From: an uncultured bacterium
GTDB taxonomy: Bacteria > Bdellovibrionota_C > UBA2361 > SZUA-149 > CALKYB01
NCBI GenBank assembly: GCA_938003565.1
Contig: CALKYB010000343.1
Span: forward strand, 1 to 16,598
Reading direction: 5' to 3'
Length of the DNA stretch: 16,598 nucleotides
In this document: positions 8,101 to 14,295 of the stretch, one piece after another
Position numbering within the stretch: the stretch's first letter is position 1
How the letters are laid out: the number at the start of each line of letters is the position of its first letter
The notes under the pieces: generated by a model
The model's database searches: none
What the model saw: only the letters and a program-made list of their open reading frames with translations
Told to the model about the DNA's origin: nothing
Made by a program: the position numbers and the translations under genes

Positions 8101-9026
8101 GGCATGCTTCTAGTAAGTCAGGAACGTATACGGATAACAACATCTCTCCAAATAAAGAATATTCATATAAAGTTCTAGGAGTTGGATCTTTTACGAAGGG
8201 TAAATACTCAAACTTCTCTAAAGAAATCTCTGTTACCTTAAGCTCTAACGAACGAAGCAGTGTGAAAGGCACCCCTATTAAAGATAGTGATTGGAGTGAA
8301 GTAGAAGCTAAAGAATTTTTAAAATTTGGTGATTTTAGCAATGATAAGAATTACGCACACAGTAAGCCTGGTGACAACCAAGCCATGAGAGCTAAGTTTA
8401 AGACAGGCATCGCTGGTTCAACTGGTGCCCTTTTCAAGTTCCCTCCCAAAACCCAAGAAGCATGGGTTGAGTACTGTATAAGACCGGGGGATAATTTCAC
8501 ACCCACCAACGCCGCTGGAAGCAAATTACCAGGTTTTGCCGGATTTAGAAGCATGGCAACTGGAGGCAATGGAGGGCGCCGCTCGGACGGAACTAACTCT
8601 TGGTCAGCCCGTGGTAATTTCAGTAGTTACGAAAAATCAGAAGACGGAATACCAGTCGGATCCTATGTCTACCACACGAATCAAACGGGTGATTACGGCA
8701 ATGGCTATAGATGGGCCAGCCCCTTAGGATCGAAGGAAAGAGTTTATTTAAAACGCAATGAATGGTCCTCTGTCAAACAACATATCAAAATGAACTCTAA
8801 AGGAAAAAACGATGGATACCTTGAAGCCTGGGTAAACGGCAAGAAAGTACTTGATAAGAGAGGAATGAATTTTACCAACAACGATAAGTACCGCGAAGTT
8901 CATAATTTCTGGCTTAACGTATACTATGGCGGAGCAGGAAAACCTCTCACAGGTCATGATATTTACTTTGATCAGTTTAACTATTCTTTAGGATCTAAGG
9001 ATTTGGTAAGCACTGATTGTAGATAA
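5103..9026 (+). CDS. Secreted multidomain protein with propeller, fibronectin III-like modules and two PL14-like lyase domains
   Basis: This 1307-residue protein is predicted to be exported and to act on an acidic polysaccharide. A 20-residue leader precedes a classic signal peptide from M21, with a hydrophobic core and a likely cut after AEA near residue 50. About 60-415 reads as a beta-propeller-like region (TolB or oligogalacturonate-lyase style), with a GHGHLSCRN...RPGWCYFS stretch and ASPSGTKIIYTSNW. A threonine-rich linker follows (423-447), then two fibronectin III-like modules (about 452-545 and 576-668) around a Cys-bracketed CVDPDGDG motif at 557-564. A PL14-like domain (about 700-935), a TKPTPKPKTETE linker, a third fibronectin III-like module (962-1046) and a second PL14-like domain (1063-1303) complete it. 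Both lyase-like domains keep KLPG (K759, K1141), SxR (S804/R806, S1168/R1170) and YxY (Y824/Y826, Y1188/Y1190), matching residues known to be catalytic in the Chlorella virus alginate lyase. Activity and substrate are inferred. Confidence 0.85.
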   Translation: MNINPTNEAASQPFGSRNFPMKISIYFTKLVPLQLFIIALSLPFFNSAEAQYPPESSYERLEFTDPLKGSSAPKRLNPHKEIFSTTSQRVTDAASFSSAYGQNHSYSKRSAWNIDETYLVIGGSLVKADGYEVLEKLPSSSASVWSNTDPALYFGFIYQSAKFISYNIHTKQTSTVTELPGYSDCRIGHGEGNISNDDKHVVFSCTKNGAIELISYDLENQTILGTLQTHFAFNWAGFSQSGKYIIVENNNCCGTGFISFSEVYDKNFENKRVIDETALHGDFGIDENGEDNYISIGWNSISARRLRDLQNTILIGDASNWVGHGHLSCRNILRPGWCYFSKGATESTAAGATLGSVKVSHSNPGTIENFGFHRSIFNNSNYQAQPKASASPSGTKIIYTSNWFGTAEVSDYVVEVEGDGSETTTTTTTVTTTTIPVTTSTSTTTTTKVVVDLNAGFARQPVARVSSSVASIIFTLSQPSQTKVEFGTSKENTQINDGHLSARGSRHRKILKGLEQGTLYYYRIHSKGDSVSPWFTFTTRGIAKSSPKTGNAKSGKCVDPDGDGLGWNGAKVCTILKLTSEPAPQESATSARIDFPISDYSRAYIEYGESKSDTKIGPKETSLQYKDHSQLLTGLKSNTTYFYRIHFSGQAPSEENHVSEWFSLTTLKADSTKYQRIVNPLTDAVRRENLQRYEVKDSAFGNWGTPKPPSGNEEWLKVPVKKGTHWGNLWRNTMLPNDTEGWVSYQMRMVNWNSDEGMKLPGISGNITQSGWNAEVFPRVIGGNGGGGAGGTTGGPDNKGKSWSARMFIAGSDQAKYHGMLGFYIYHRDSKNSDNGRVFGEMGWWNQNGVDSKQILDEQWHQVKMYVKLNDIGKANGILRGYFDGKLAYERTNLSLVDNPKYRNIAMYLNVWHGGSPVAPDNYTFYMDDIRFNAGPIDYTEGTSTKTKPTPKPKTETETETPSTISDFKVTTNKSNLSASLSWNLLKGATRYSIYRDGKWHASSKSGTYTDNNISPNKEYSYKVLGVGSFTKGKYSNFSKEISVTLSSNERSSVKGTPIKDSDWSEVEAKEFLKFGDFSNDKNYAHSKPGDNQAMRAKFKTGIAGSTGALFKFPPKTQEAWVEYCIRPGDNFTPTNAAGSKLPGFAGFRSMATGGNGGRRSDGTNSWSARGNFSSYEKSEDGIPVGSYVYHTNQTGDYGNGYRWASPLGSKERVYLKRNEWSSVKQHIKMNSKGKNDGYLEAWVNGKKVLDKRGMNFTNNDKYREVHNFWLNVYYGGAGKPLTGHDIYFDQFNYSLGSKDLVSTDCR
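6369..6443 (+). repeat. Threonine-codon low-complexity tract
   Basis: A run of mostly ACA, ACT and ACC codons encodes an almost pure threonine linker (residues 423-447 of the secreted protein), broken by a few Val, Ile, Pro and Ser. It joins the propeller-like part to the fibronectin-like part. Such linkers are flexible and often glycosylated. The repetitive DNA could vary in length by slippage without breaking the frame. Confidence 0.8.
7965..7982 (+). repeat. Hexamer tandem repeat (ACGGAA)3
   Basis: Three perfect copies of ACGGAA encode Thr-Glu repeats in the linker between the first lyase-like domain and the third fibronectin-like module. Each unit is two codons, so slippage would lengthen or shorten the linker in frame. 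Confidence 0.85.
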
Positions 9027-9225
9027 AAATCACTATCACTATCGATTTTATACTGAAACCACTACAAATTTCGGTTAATATCATGGTCTCAAACCTTGGT
9101 TTTAGTATAGCCGAGCGTGAGCGAGGCAGGCAACTAATATACCCTGCCCAAGATATCTCTAGAAGCGAAGCTTCACAAGAAAATCAATATTTGCGCTTAA
9201 ACGCTAAGTCTCTGACTTTTCTAGC

Positions 9226-9242
9226 CAAGACCTACGGTCTTG
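9226..9242 (+). repeat. Perfect 7-bp hairpin with outer stem
   Basis: CAAGACC-TAC-GGTCTTG is a perfect stem with a three-base loop. GACTT (9214-9218) and AAGTC (9243-9247) can extend it across a one-sided bulge, giving about 12 pairs. It is the strongest internal structure of the inverted-repeat element. Confidence 0.6.
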
Positions 9243-9276
9243 AAGTCATAAATGGGTTTCAGTATATAATTTACTG

Positions 9277-9294
9277 GCAGTGCTAGCGCACTGC
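9277..9294 (+). repeat. Palindromic hairpin, copy 2 (GCAGTGC / GCACTGC)
   Basis: GCAGTGC-TAGC-GCACTGC has the same stem as 4897-4914. Over a 30-nt alignment including flanks, about 25 positions agree. With copy 1 it brackets the lyase-like gene, which suggests a dispersed REP-like element present elsewhere in the genome. TATACCCC directly after it can pair with GGGGTATA at 9344-9351. Confidence 0.6.
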
Positions 9295-9356
9295 TATACC
9301 CCGGGGTGAAGATTATTTATAAATGCCGAAGTTTATAGTGGGCGGGGTATATACAA

Positions 9357-10832
9357 TTAACTCGCGATAATTGAAGGCTCGACATTTTTATTTCGAATCG
9401 CCTTGTACACTTCCAAGGCTTCTTGATAAAAGAATAGCCTCAGCATCAAAGAATAGCTCACAACTCCAACAAGAATTGTCAGAATCAAAACTACAAGCTC
9501 AGGGAAATATTGTAGAGCATAAATTCTAAAAAAATAGGTAGCCAAGCCCATCACTGCGACTGACGTGAAAGGCATTGTGTAATTTAGAAAATACCTAGTC
9601 ATAGATATGCCAGTAGCAATCTTGAGTACAAACATGAGAATCAAGACAGTTAAGGGGTACAGAACTATCCAGGTGAAATAAAGACCCGTTTCACCAAAAT
9701 ACTTTATACCAAAGTAAAATCCTGGACCTATAATTGCAAAGTTAAAAACTGAGCACTGAAAAACTAAACTTGGCTTATTTAGAGCATACAGCAATCGTGA
9801 TATCTGACCAAAACAGCCAATAAAAGTTTGGACTATACACATTACCTGAAACATCGGCACAATCGGTCGCCATTTATCTCCAATCACCAAAGGAATAAAC
9901 TCTGGAGCCACGACAGTTAAACCAACAAAAATTGGGGCCAACAGCAAAGCCATCCCCTTGTGAATCTGAAGAAAAATTCGAAATAAGGCCTCCGTATCAG
10001 ACTTTATTCTACTGAAGTAGGAGGTGAGAATTGAACTAACCATGAAATTTAATTTGGAGAGAGGAAGTTCCGAAAGGAAATAGGCCATGGTGTAAAAACC
10101 AAGCATCTCAACTGAAAGTAACTTTCCAACCAAAAGATCATCTATTTTCGTGCTAGCCATCCAGAACAGAGTCCCCCCCGATGTATAGATTCCGTATTTA
10201 ATGGCTTCTCTAAAAATTTTCGGGTTAATTTCAAATTTTTTCTCAACTGGACGTACCGTATGCATCCATATACAGGCTGTCACATCACGAAAAAGTTGCC
10301 CCCAGACCAAAGACCAATATCCGTAACCTTTCCAGGCGAGATACAGAGTAACTAAACTTCGTAATATTCCAATCACAACATTCATGACCGCGACTGGCTT
10401 ATAGTTTAATTCTCTCTTTAACTTCGACTCGGGAAGTACGGCCATAGCCTCAAAGAATATGCTAACAGAAAATATCTTGAAAATAACTGCTACTCGACCA
10501 TCCTCAAGAAAGTCTGCGAATATCGAAGAGCAGCTGTAGCAAATCAAAGCTGTAGAAAGCGCTAGAATAAAAATTAGCGTAAAGGCGGACCTCTCTTCTT
10601 TTCCGGTAAAACTATCCCTTTGAATTAACCAGTAAACTAAATGTAGACTGGCCGAGAGCTGGAGATAGGGCAAAATCGAACCGGCCAGGGCCATTACCCC
10701 GTAGTCTTCCGGGGCCAGTACCCGAGCAATAAAAATTGTGAACGCCCAGGACACTATCTGCCAAAGGGCGGAAGATGAGGCAAACCAAAGAAGTGAGCTT
10801 CTAGCTTTTCTATTAGCCGAGTCTATTTCCAT
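9357..10832 (-). CDS. MOP-superfamily polysaccharide flippase (Wzx/WzxC-like)
   Basis: This integral inner-membrane protein of 491 residues is very hydrophobic, with about 12-14 predicted membrane segments spread evenly from residue 12 to 470. The N-terminal pattern, SSLLWFASSSALWQIVSWAFTIFIARVLAPEDYG, is typical of polysaccharide-synthesis flippases, where the short RVLxPEDYG loop follows the first helix. The family moves lipid-linked oligosaccharides or whole polysaccharide repeat units from the cytoplasmic to the periplasmic face. Length fits the WzxC type (about 490). The ATG at 10832 places the conserved N-terminus correctly, though its ribosome binding site is weak. It lies 93 nt downstream of lptE on the same strand and may be co-transcribed; a small AGCAAA/TTTGCT dyad sits in that gap. 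It could serve O-antigen or exopolysaccharide export, possibly with the glycosyltransferase at 1-1231. The exact substrate is unknown. Confidence 0.88.
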   Translation of the reverse strand: MEIDSANRKARSSLLWFASSSALWQIVSWAFTIFIARVLAPEDYGVMALAGSILPYLQLSASLHLVYWLIQRDSFTGKEERSAFTLIFILALSTALICYSCSSIFADFLEDGRVAVIFKIFSVSIFFEAMAVLPESKLKRELNYKPVAVMNVVIGILRSLVTLYLAWKGYGYWSLVWGQLFRDVTACIWMHTVRPVEKKFEINPKIFREAIKYGIYTSGGTLFWMASTKIDDLLVGKLLSVEMLGFYTMAYFLSELPLSKLNFMVSSILTSYFSRIKSDTEALFRIFLQIHKGMALLLAPIFVGLTVVAPEFIPLVIGDKWRPIVPMFQVMCIVQTFIGCFGQISRLLYALNKPSLVFQCSVFNFAIIGPGFYFGIKYFGETGLYFTWIVLYPLTVLILMFVLKIATGISMTRYFLNYTMPFTSVAVMGLATYFFRIYALQYFPELVVLILTILVGVVSYSLMLRLFFYQEALEVYKAIRNKNVEPSIIAS

Positions 10833-10925
10833 GATGGCGTAATCATCTGATTGTTAGGAGAGGTCGCACCACAGCAAATAATTTGCTCGAAATAACCGAC
10901 AAAAAATTTAATAAGAGCAAGACAA

Positions 10926-11531
10926 CTAAAAGTCAGCTGCAACAGAATCTTCATAAATAAGACGACTAGCTTCATCCATCATATCAGACAACGCTAGTCT
11001 TTGCTGCCCTCTAGAGACCTCACGGTTACCCAAAGAGCCTAAAGTTGAACCATCAATTCCAGACTGCCGAAAACTGGAACTTGTAGTAACAACCACATCT
11101 TTTGAACCGGCAAAAGTCTCTCTAATAGCAAGGCGATCATTTCGCCAGAGTACCTGACCTGAGCGTCTTTTAAGCTCGCTGGAGACGAGCATTATCAGAT
11201 CTTGCTCAAGAGCAATGTCAGTGGCACCTGTGACGTCTCTGACCTGGGTATAAACATCAACAATCTGAGTATCAAGAACTGCATCCGCCGAAGCAACGTC
11301 ATCCACCACTTTCACAACTCCATATCTCTCAAACCTGGAGCGAAGCTTTTCAGTTAACTCTGGCCCTAATCCAGTTTCGGTACTTCTATTTTTAACCACG
11401 GGAATTGCTACAGTTTTTATATCTTCTGGAAGAATCGAGCCACTTCCTTGAAACTGATAACCACAAGAGGTCAGGGAGGAAATAATTATTGAGCTATAAA
11501 GTAGCAATAAAGATTTTTTAATAATATCCAT
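10926..11531 (-). CDS. lptE: LptE-like LPS-assembly lipoprotein
   Basis: LptE plugs the LptD barrel in the outer membrane and helps place LPS on the surface. A lipoprotein signal is clear: MDIIKK, a hydrophobic stretch, then lipobox LTSC with the modified cysteine at residue 23. The mature protein opens with GYQFQGSGSILPEDIKTVAIPVVKNRSTETGL, typical of the LptE family, and continues with an alpha/beta fold (LTEKLRSRFERYG, ADAVLDTQIVDV). At 201 residues its length is normal. I prefer the ATG at 11531 because it starts directly at the signal peptide and has GAGG just upstream; a TTG at 11552 would add seven residues and is possible. It is divergent from leuS across 123 nt. In E. coli lptE lies directly downstream of leuS, so the association is conserved but the orientation differs. 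The flippase gene follows on the same strand. Confidence 0.85.
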   Translation of the reverse strand: MDIIKKSLLLLYSSIIISSLTSCGYQFQGSGSILPEDIKTVAIPVVKNRSTETGLGPELTEKLRSRFERYGVVKVVDDVASADAVLDTQIVDVYTQVRDVTGATDIALEQDLIMLVSSELKRRSGQVLWRNDRLAIRETFAGSKDVVVTTSSSFRQSGIDGSTLGSLGNREVSRGQQRLALSDMMDEASRLIYEDSVAADF

Positions 11532-11562
11532 GATCCTCAACTTTGATATCAATTAGTAAACC

Positions 11563-11617
11563 GTTAGGGCTCTTGCCCAACCAGAACAATAGTTATAGCT
11601 AAGTAGTGTAGTATAGT
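11563..11617. promoter_or_regulatory. Divergent lptE/leuS control region
   Basis: Between the two divergent genes lies a dyad, GTT-A-GGGC-TCTT-GCCC-AAC (11563-11581), followed by -10-like hexamers toward leuS: TATAGC (11594-11599) and TATAGT (11612-11617). TTGCCC at 11573-11578 is the best -35 candidate, but its spacing is poor (15 nt). The string TAGTGTAGTAT (11604-11614) recurs exactly at 14185-14195, before the eight-cysteine gene. Confidence 0.3.
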
Positions 11618-11654
11618 CACCCAAGCTAGGCGGAACACTAAAACACTAAGTATT

Positions 11655-14069
11655 ATGAAATACAATCCAGCTGAAATAGAGTCAAAGTGGCAGAAATATT
11701 GGCAAGAAAGCCAAACATTTGTAGTTGAAGAAGACCCAGATAAACCAAAATACTACGTTTTGGATATGTTTCCCTACCCTTCTGGTGCTGGCTTGCACGT
11801 AGGCCACCCCGAGGGCTACACCGCCTCCGACATTATTTGCAGATACAAAAGAATGAAAGGCTTCAACGTTCTTCATCCGATGGGGTGGGATGCATTTGGC
11901 TTGCCAGCTGAACAGTACGCCTTGGAGACCGGAACTCACCCGGCGATAACAACCAAGACTAATATTGACAATTTTCGTCGTCAAATCAAAGCTCTTGGTT
12001 TTTCTTATGACTGGAATCGGGAAATTTCAACCTGTGAGCCGGATTATTATCACTGGACTCAATGGATCTTTCGAAAACTTTACGAGAAAGGTCTCGCCTA
12101 TATGGATGATGTGGCTGTCAACTGGTGTCCGGCCCTCGGCACCGTGCTTGCAAACGAAGAAGTCATTGATGGAAAAAGTGAGCGAGGTGGGCATGACGTA
12201 GTTAGAAAACCGATGCGCCAATGGGTTTTAAAGATTACCGACTACGCTGAAAGTTTACTTGCTGGGCTTGAAGATCTTGATTGGCCTGAAGGCGTCAAAG
12301 AGATGCAACGCAACTGGATAGGCCGAAGCGTTGGCGCGACCGTAAATTTTAAAATTGCTGAAAAAAAAGACCTAGCGTTTGAGGTATTTACTACCCGACC
12401 GGATACACTATTTGGAGCGACATACTGCGTACTAGCCCCGGAACATCCTTTGGTAAACCAAATTATTGGTGAAGAGCAAAGAAAGGCGGTTGAGAAGTAT
12501 GTCGAAGCGGCTAAAAACAAGCAAGACCGGCTTCGAATGGAGGAGGCAGATAAGAAAACCGGTGAGTTCACTGGTTCCTTTGCCCTCAACCCTGTTAACG
12601 GAAAAAGCATTCCCATATACGTAGCTGATTATGTACTTATGTCATATGGCTCCGGAGCAATTATGGCAGTTCCCGGACACGATCAAAGAGACTGGGAGTT
12701 CGCTAAAAAATTCAATTTAGACATTGTTGAAGTGGTGAGCGGAGGGGACGTAGAAAAAGAAGCCTATACTGGAAATGGTTCACTGGTTAATTCTGAGATT
12801 TTAGATGGCCTTTCGGTTGATGACGCTAAAGAGAAAATTATTAGTTGGCTTGAAACCCAAAATCTGGGTGAAGCCAAAGTCAACTATAAGCTAAGAGACT
12901 GGTTATTTAGTCGTCAGAGATATTGGGGGGAGCCCTTCCCGGTAGTTCACGGACCGGAAGGGACTAAGCTAGTTCCAGAAGCAGAGCTACCCGTACTACT
13001 TCCTGAAATAGAAAAGTATCAGCCAACTGAAGACGGAGAACCTCCCCTCGCACGCGCAGCCGATTGGCTAAAGTATAGCGAGGATGGCACCCTTCGTGAA
13101 ACTAACACAATGCCTCAATGGGCTGGTTCTTGTTGGTACTATCTTCGATACATAGATCCGAAAAACAGCACCGCTCCCTGGAGCCCGAGCAAAGAATCCT
13201 ATTGGATGCCAGTAGATCTATACATTGGTGGAGCTGAACATGCTGTTCTGCATTTACTATACTCAAGATTTTGGCACCATGTCTTGCATGACCTAGGTCT
13301 TGTCTCAACTCGCGAACCATTTCAAAAGCTAGTCAACCAAGGAATGATTCTTGGTGAAGATAACGTCAAAATGTCTAAATCCCGCGGTAATGTTATCAAC
13401 CCTGACACAGTCATTGACGAATATGGAGCGGACACTCTTCGTATCTACGAAATGTTTATGGGGCCACTCGAGCAGGTCAAACCTTGGAATACCAAGTCCG
13501 TCGGGGGCATGTTTAAATTTTTAAACAAGGTTTGGAATCTTTTAGTTGAAGAGGACGGCAGTATAAGTAAGAAAATCAAAGAATCTCCGTCCCAGTCCGA
13601 ACCCAGTAAACTTGAAAAATTATCTCATAAAACAATCGCCAAAGTCACGAGCGATATCGAGTCATTGAAGTTCCATACTGCTCTAGCCTCTCTAATGACC
13701 TTCGTAAACGAAGCCTCAGAGGCTCAAACTATAAAAAAGAAAGTTGCGGAAGATCTTGTTTTGCTGCTCTCCCCTTTCGCACCGCATGTATCTGAAGAAC
13801 TTTGGCAAAAACTCGGGCACGACCAAACTTTAGCATATGAAACATGGCCCAGTTTTGATCCCAAACTCACCGTGGACGACTCACTGACTATTGCAATTCA
13901 GGTGAATGGTAAAAAGCGAGACACAATTGAAGTCGATGCTAATATCAGTAACGAAGCTATCTTGGCCGAATCTAAGGAACTTCCTAAAGTTAAGAAATTC
14001 CTTGAAGGAAAAACTATTATTAAAGAAATAGTGGTGCCGAAGCGCCTGGTAAATATCGTCGTAAAGTAG
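11655..14069 (+). CDS. leuS: Leucyl-tRNA synthetase (compact form)
   Basis: LeuRS charges tRNA-Leu with leucine in the cytoplasm. The class I signatures are HVGH at residues 48-51 and KMSKS at 572-576. The inserted CP1 editing domain is intact, with TTRPDT at 246-251 and HDQRDWEF at 342-349 holding the aspartate that contacts the mischarged amino acid. SCWYYLRYIDP and GGAEHAVLHLLYSRFWHHVLHDLG form the rest of the active site, and the anticodon-binding domain and a short C-terminal domain (from about 740) follow. The total of 804 residues matches the Bacillus-type enzyme. NQGMILGEDNVKMSKS runs straight into KMSKS, so the leucine-specific insert of the roughly 860-residue E. coli form is absent. 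The ATG at 11655 is the family's usual start, although no good ribosome binding site precedes it. No T-box leader or clear terminator is visible; only a weak CCAGA/TCTGG stem follows at 14074-14090. Confidence 0.98.
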   Translation: MKYNPAEIESKWQKYWQESQTFVVEEDPDKPKYYVLDMFPYPSGAGLHVGHPEGYTASDIICRYKRMKGFNVLHPMGWDAFGLPAEQYALETGTHPAITTKTNIDNFRRQIKALGFSYDWNREISTCEPDYYHWTQWIFRKLYEKGLAYMDDVAVNWCPALGTVLANEEVIDGKSERGGHDVVRKPMRQWVLKITDYAESLLAGLEDLDWPEGVKEMQRNWIGRSVGATVNFKIAEKKDLAFEVFTTRPDTLFGATYCVLAPEHPLVNQIIGEEQRKAVEKYVEAAKNKQDRLRMEEADKKTGEFTGSFALNPVNGKSIPIYVADYVLMSYGSGAIMAVPGHDQRDWEFAKKFNLDIVEVVSGGDVEKEAYTGNGSLVNSEILDGLSVDDAKEKIISWLETQNLGEAKVNYKLRDWLFSRQRYWGEPFPVVHGPEGTKLVPEAELPVLLPEIEKYQPTEDGEPPLARAADWLKYSEDGTLRETNTMPQWAGSCWYYLRYIDPKNSTAPWSPSKESYWMPVDLYIGGAEHAVLHLLYSRFWHHVLHDLGLVSTREPFQKLVNQGMILGEDNVKMSKSRGNVINPDTVIDEYGADTLRIYEMFMGPLEQVKPWNTKSVGGMFKFLNKVWNLLVEEDGSISKKIKESPSQSEPSKLEKLSHKTIAKVTSDIESLKFHTALASLMTFVNEASEAQTIKKKVAEDLVLLLSPFAPHVSEELWQKLGHDQTLAYETWPSFDPKLTVDDSLTIAIQVNGKKRDTIEVDANISNEAILAESKELPKVKKFLEGKTIIKEIVVPKRLVNIVVK

Positions 14070-14166
14070 TTTGCCAGACTTAGCATCTGGTTAGAATTTC
14101 CAGTGTCGCTATCAAAGAAACTACCCTTTTTAATATTCCCAATCCTTTGGATTCCAGCGGAGGCCA

Positions 14167-14195
14167 TTGATATGCGCTGCATTTTAGTGTAGTAT
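14167..14195 (+). promoter_or_regulatory. Candidate promoter of the eight-cysteine gene
   Basis: TTGATA (14167-14172), a 17-nt spacer and TAGTAT (14190-14195) make a reasonable sigma70-type promoter. It predicts a start near 14202 and a leader of about 95 nt. The -10 part lies in the 11-base string shared with the region before leuS. Confidence 0.4.
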
Positions 14196-14213
14196 TACCC
14201 GCCAATACGGGTA
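14196..14213 (+). repeat. TACCCG/CGGGTA dyad overlapping the predicted transcript start
   Basis: TACCCG-CCAATA-CGGGTA is a perfect six-base-pair dyad directly after the candidate -10 box. It could be an operator, part of a weak leuS terminator (GCAGATTTT follows), or leader structure. Its arms are also complementary to parts of the large hairpin at 14237-14286: CGGGT at 14262-14266 and TACCC at 14267-14271. Confidence 0.45.
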
Positions 14214-14236
14214 GCAGATTTTAAGAAGGTTTTAAC

Positions 14237-14286
14237 TTCTCTTAGTGGATGGGTCACCCGCCGGGTTACCCACAACACTAAGAGGA
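14237..14286 (+). promoter_or_regulatory. Strong two-tier hairpin that includes the ribosome binding site of the next gene
   Basis: TTCTCTTAGTG (14237-14247) pairs with CACTAAGAGGA (14276-14286), eleven pairs with one G-T wobble. Inside, after a small internal loop, GGGTCACCC (14251-14259) pairs with GGGTTACCC (14263-14271) with a single mismatch and a GCC loop. The only Shine-Dalgarno before the ATG at 14296, AGAGG (14281-14285), is fully inside the 3' arm. Translation should be blocked while the hairpin is closed, as in RNA thermometers or other cis-acting leaders. Which signal opens it cannot be told. Confidence 0.6.
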
Positions 14287-14295
14287 TTAGTTTTA

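Larger units (their letters stand above)
9045..9352. repeat. Dense inverted-repeat element, candidate MITE-like or structured RNA element
   Basis: This fills almost all of the 330-nt gap between the convergent lyase-like and flippase genes. ATTTTATACTGAAACC (9045-9060) matches the reverse complement of 9255-9270 at 15 of 16 bases, and a third copy, GGTTTTAGTATA, lies at 9098-9109. Nested inside are GGCAGG/CCTGCC (9125-9130 with 9143-9148), GAAGC/GCTTC (9162-9174) and a long stem made of GACTT plus CAAGACC pairing with GGTCTTG plus AAGTC (9214-9247). Further right are the GCAGTGC hairpin (9277-9294) and TATACCCC/GGGGTATA (9295-9302 with 9344-9351). ATATACCCTGCCC (9137-9149) also nearly matches the complement of 9340-9352. 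A TA dinucleotide borders both 10-bp ends TACTGAAACC (9049-9050 and 9265-9266), as in IS630/mariner-type MITEs. No transposase is present. The identity is unproven; the repeats themselves are read directly. Confidence 0.6.

Noticed and set aside
9083..9286. 67-codon open frame after the lyase-like gene
   Set aside because: It runs through most of the inverted repeats, and ends inside the GCAGTGC hairpin; no ribosome binding site or family resemblance.
11532..11552. TTG start for lptE adding seven residues
   Set aside because: The added residues precede a complete lipoprotein signal at the ATG 11531; kept only as an alternative.
14245..14295. GTG start extending the eight-cysteine protein by 17 residues
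   Set aside because: It lies inside the hairpin, lacks its own ribosome binding site and would put a non-signal sequence before a good signal peptide.
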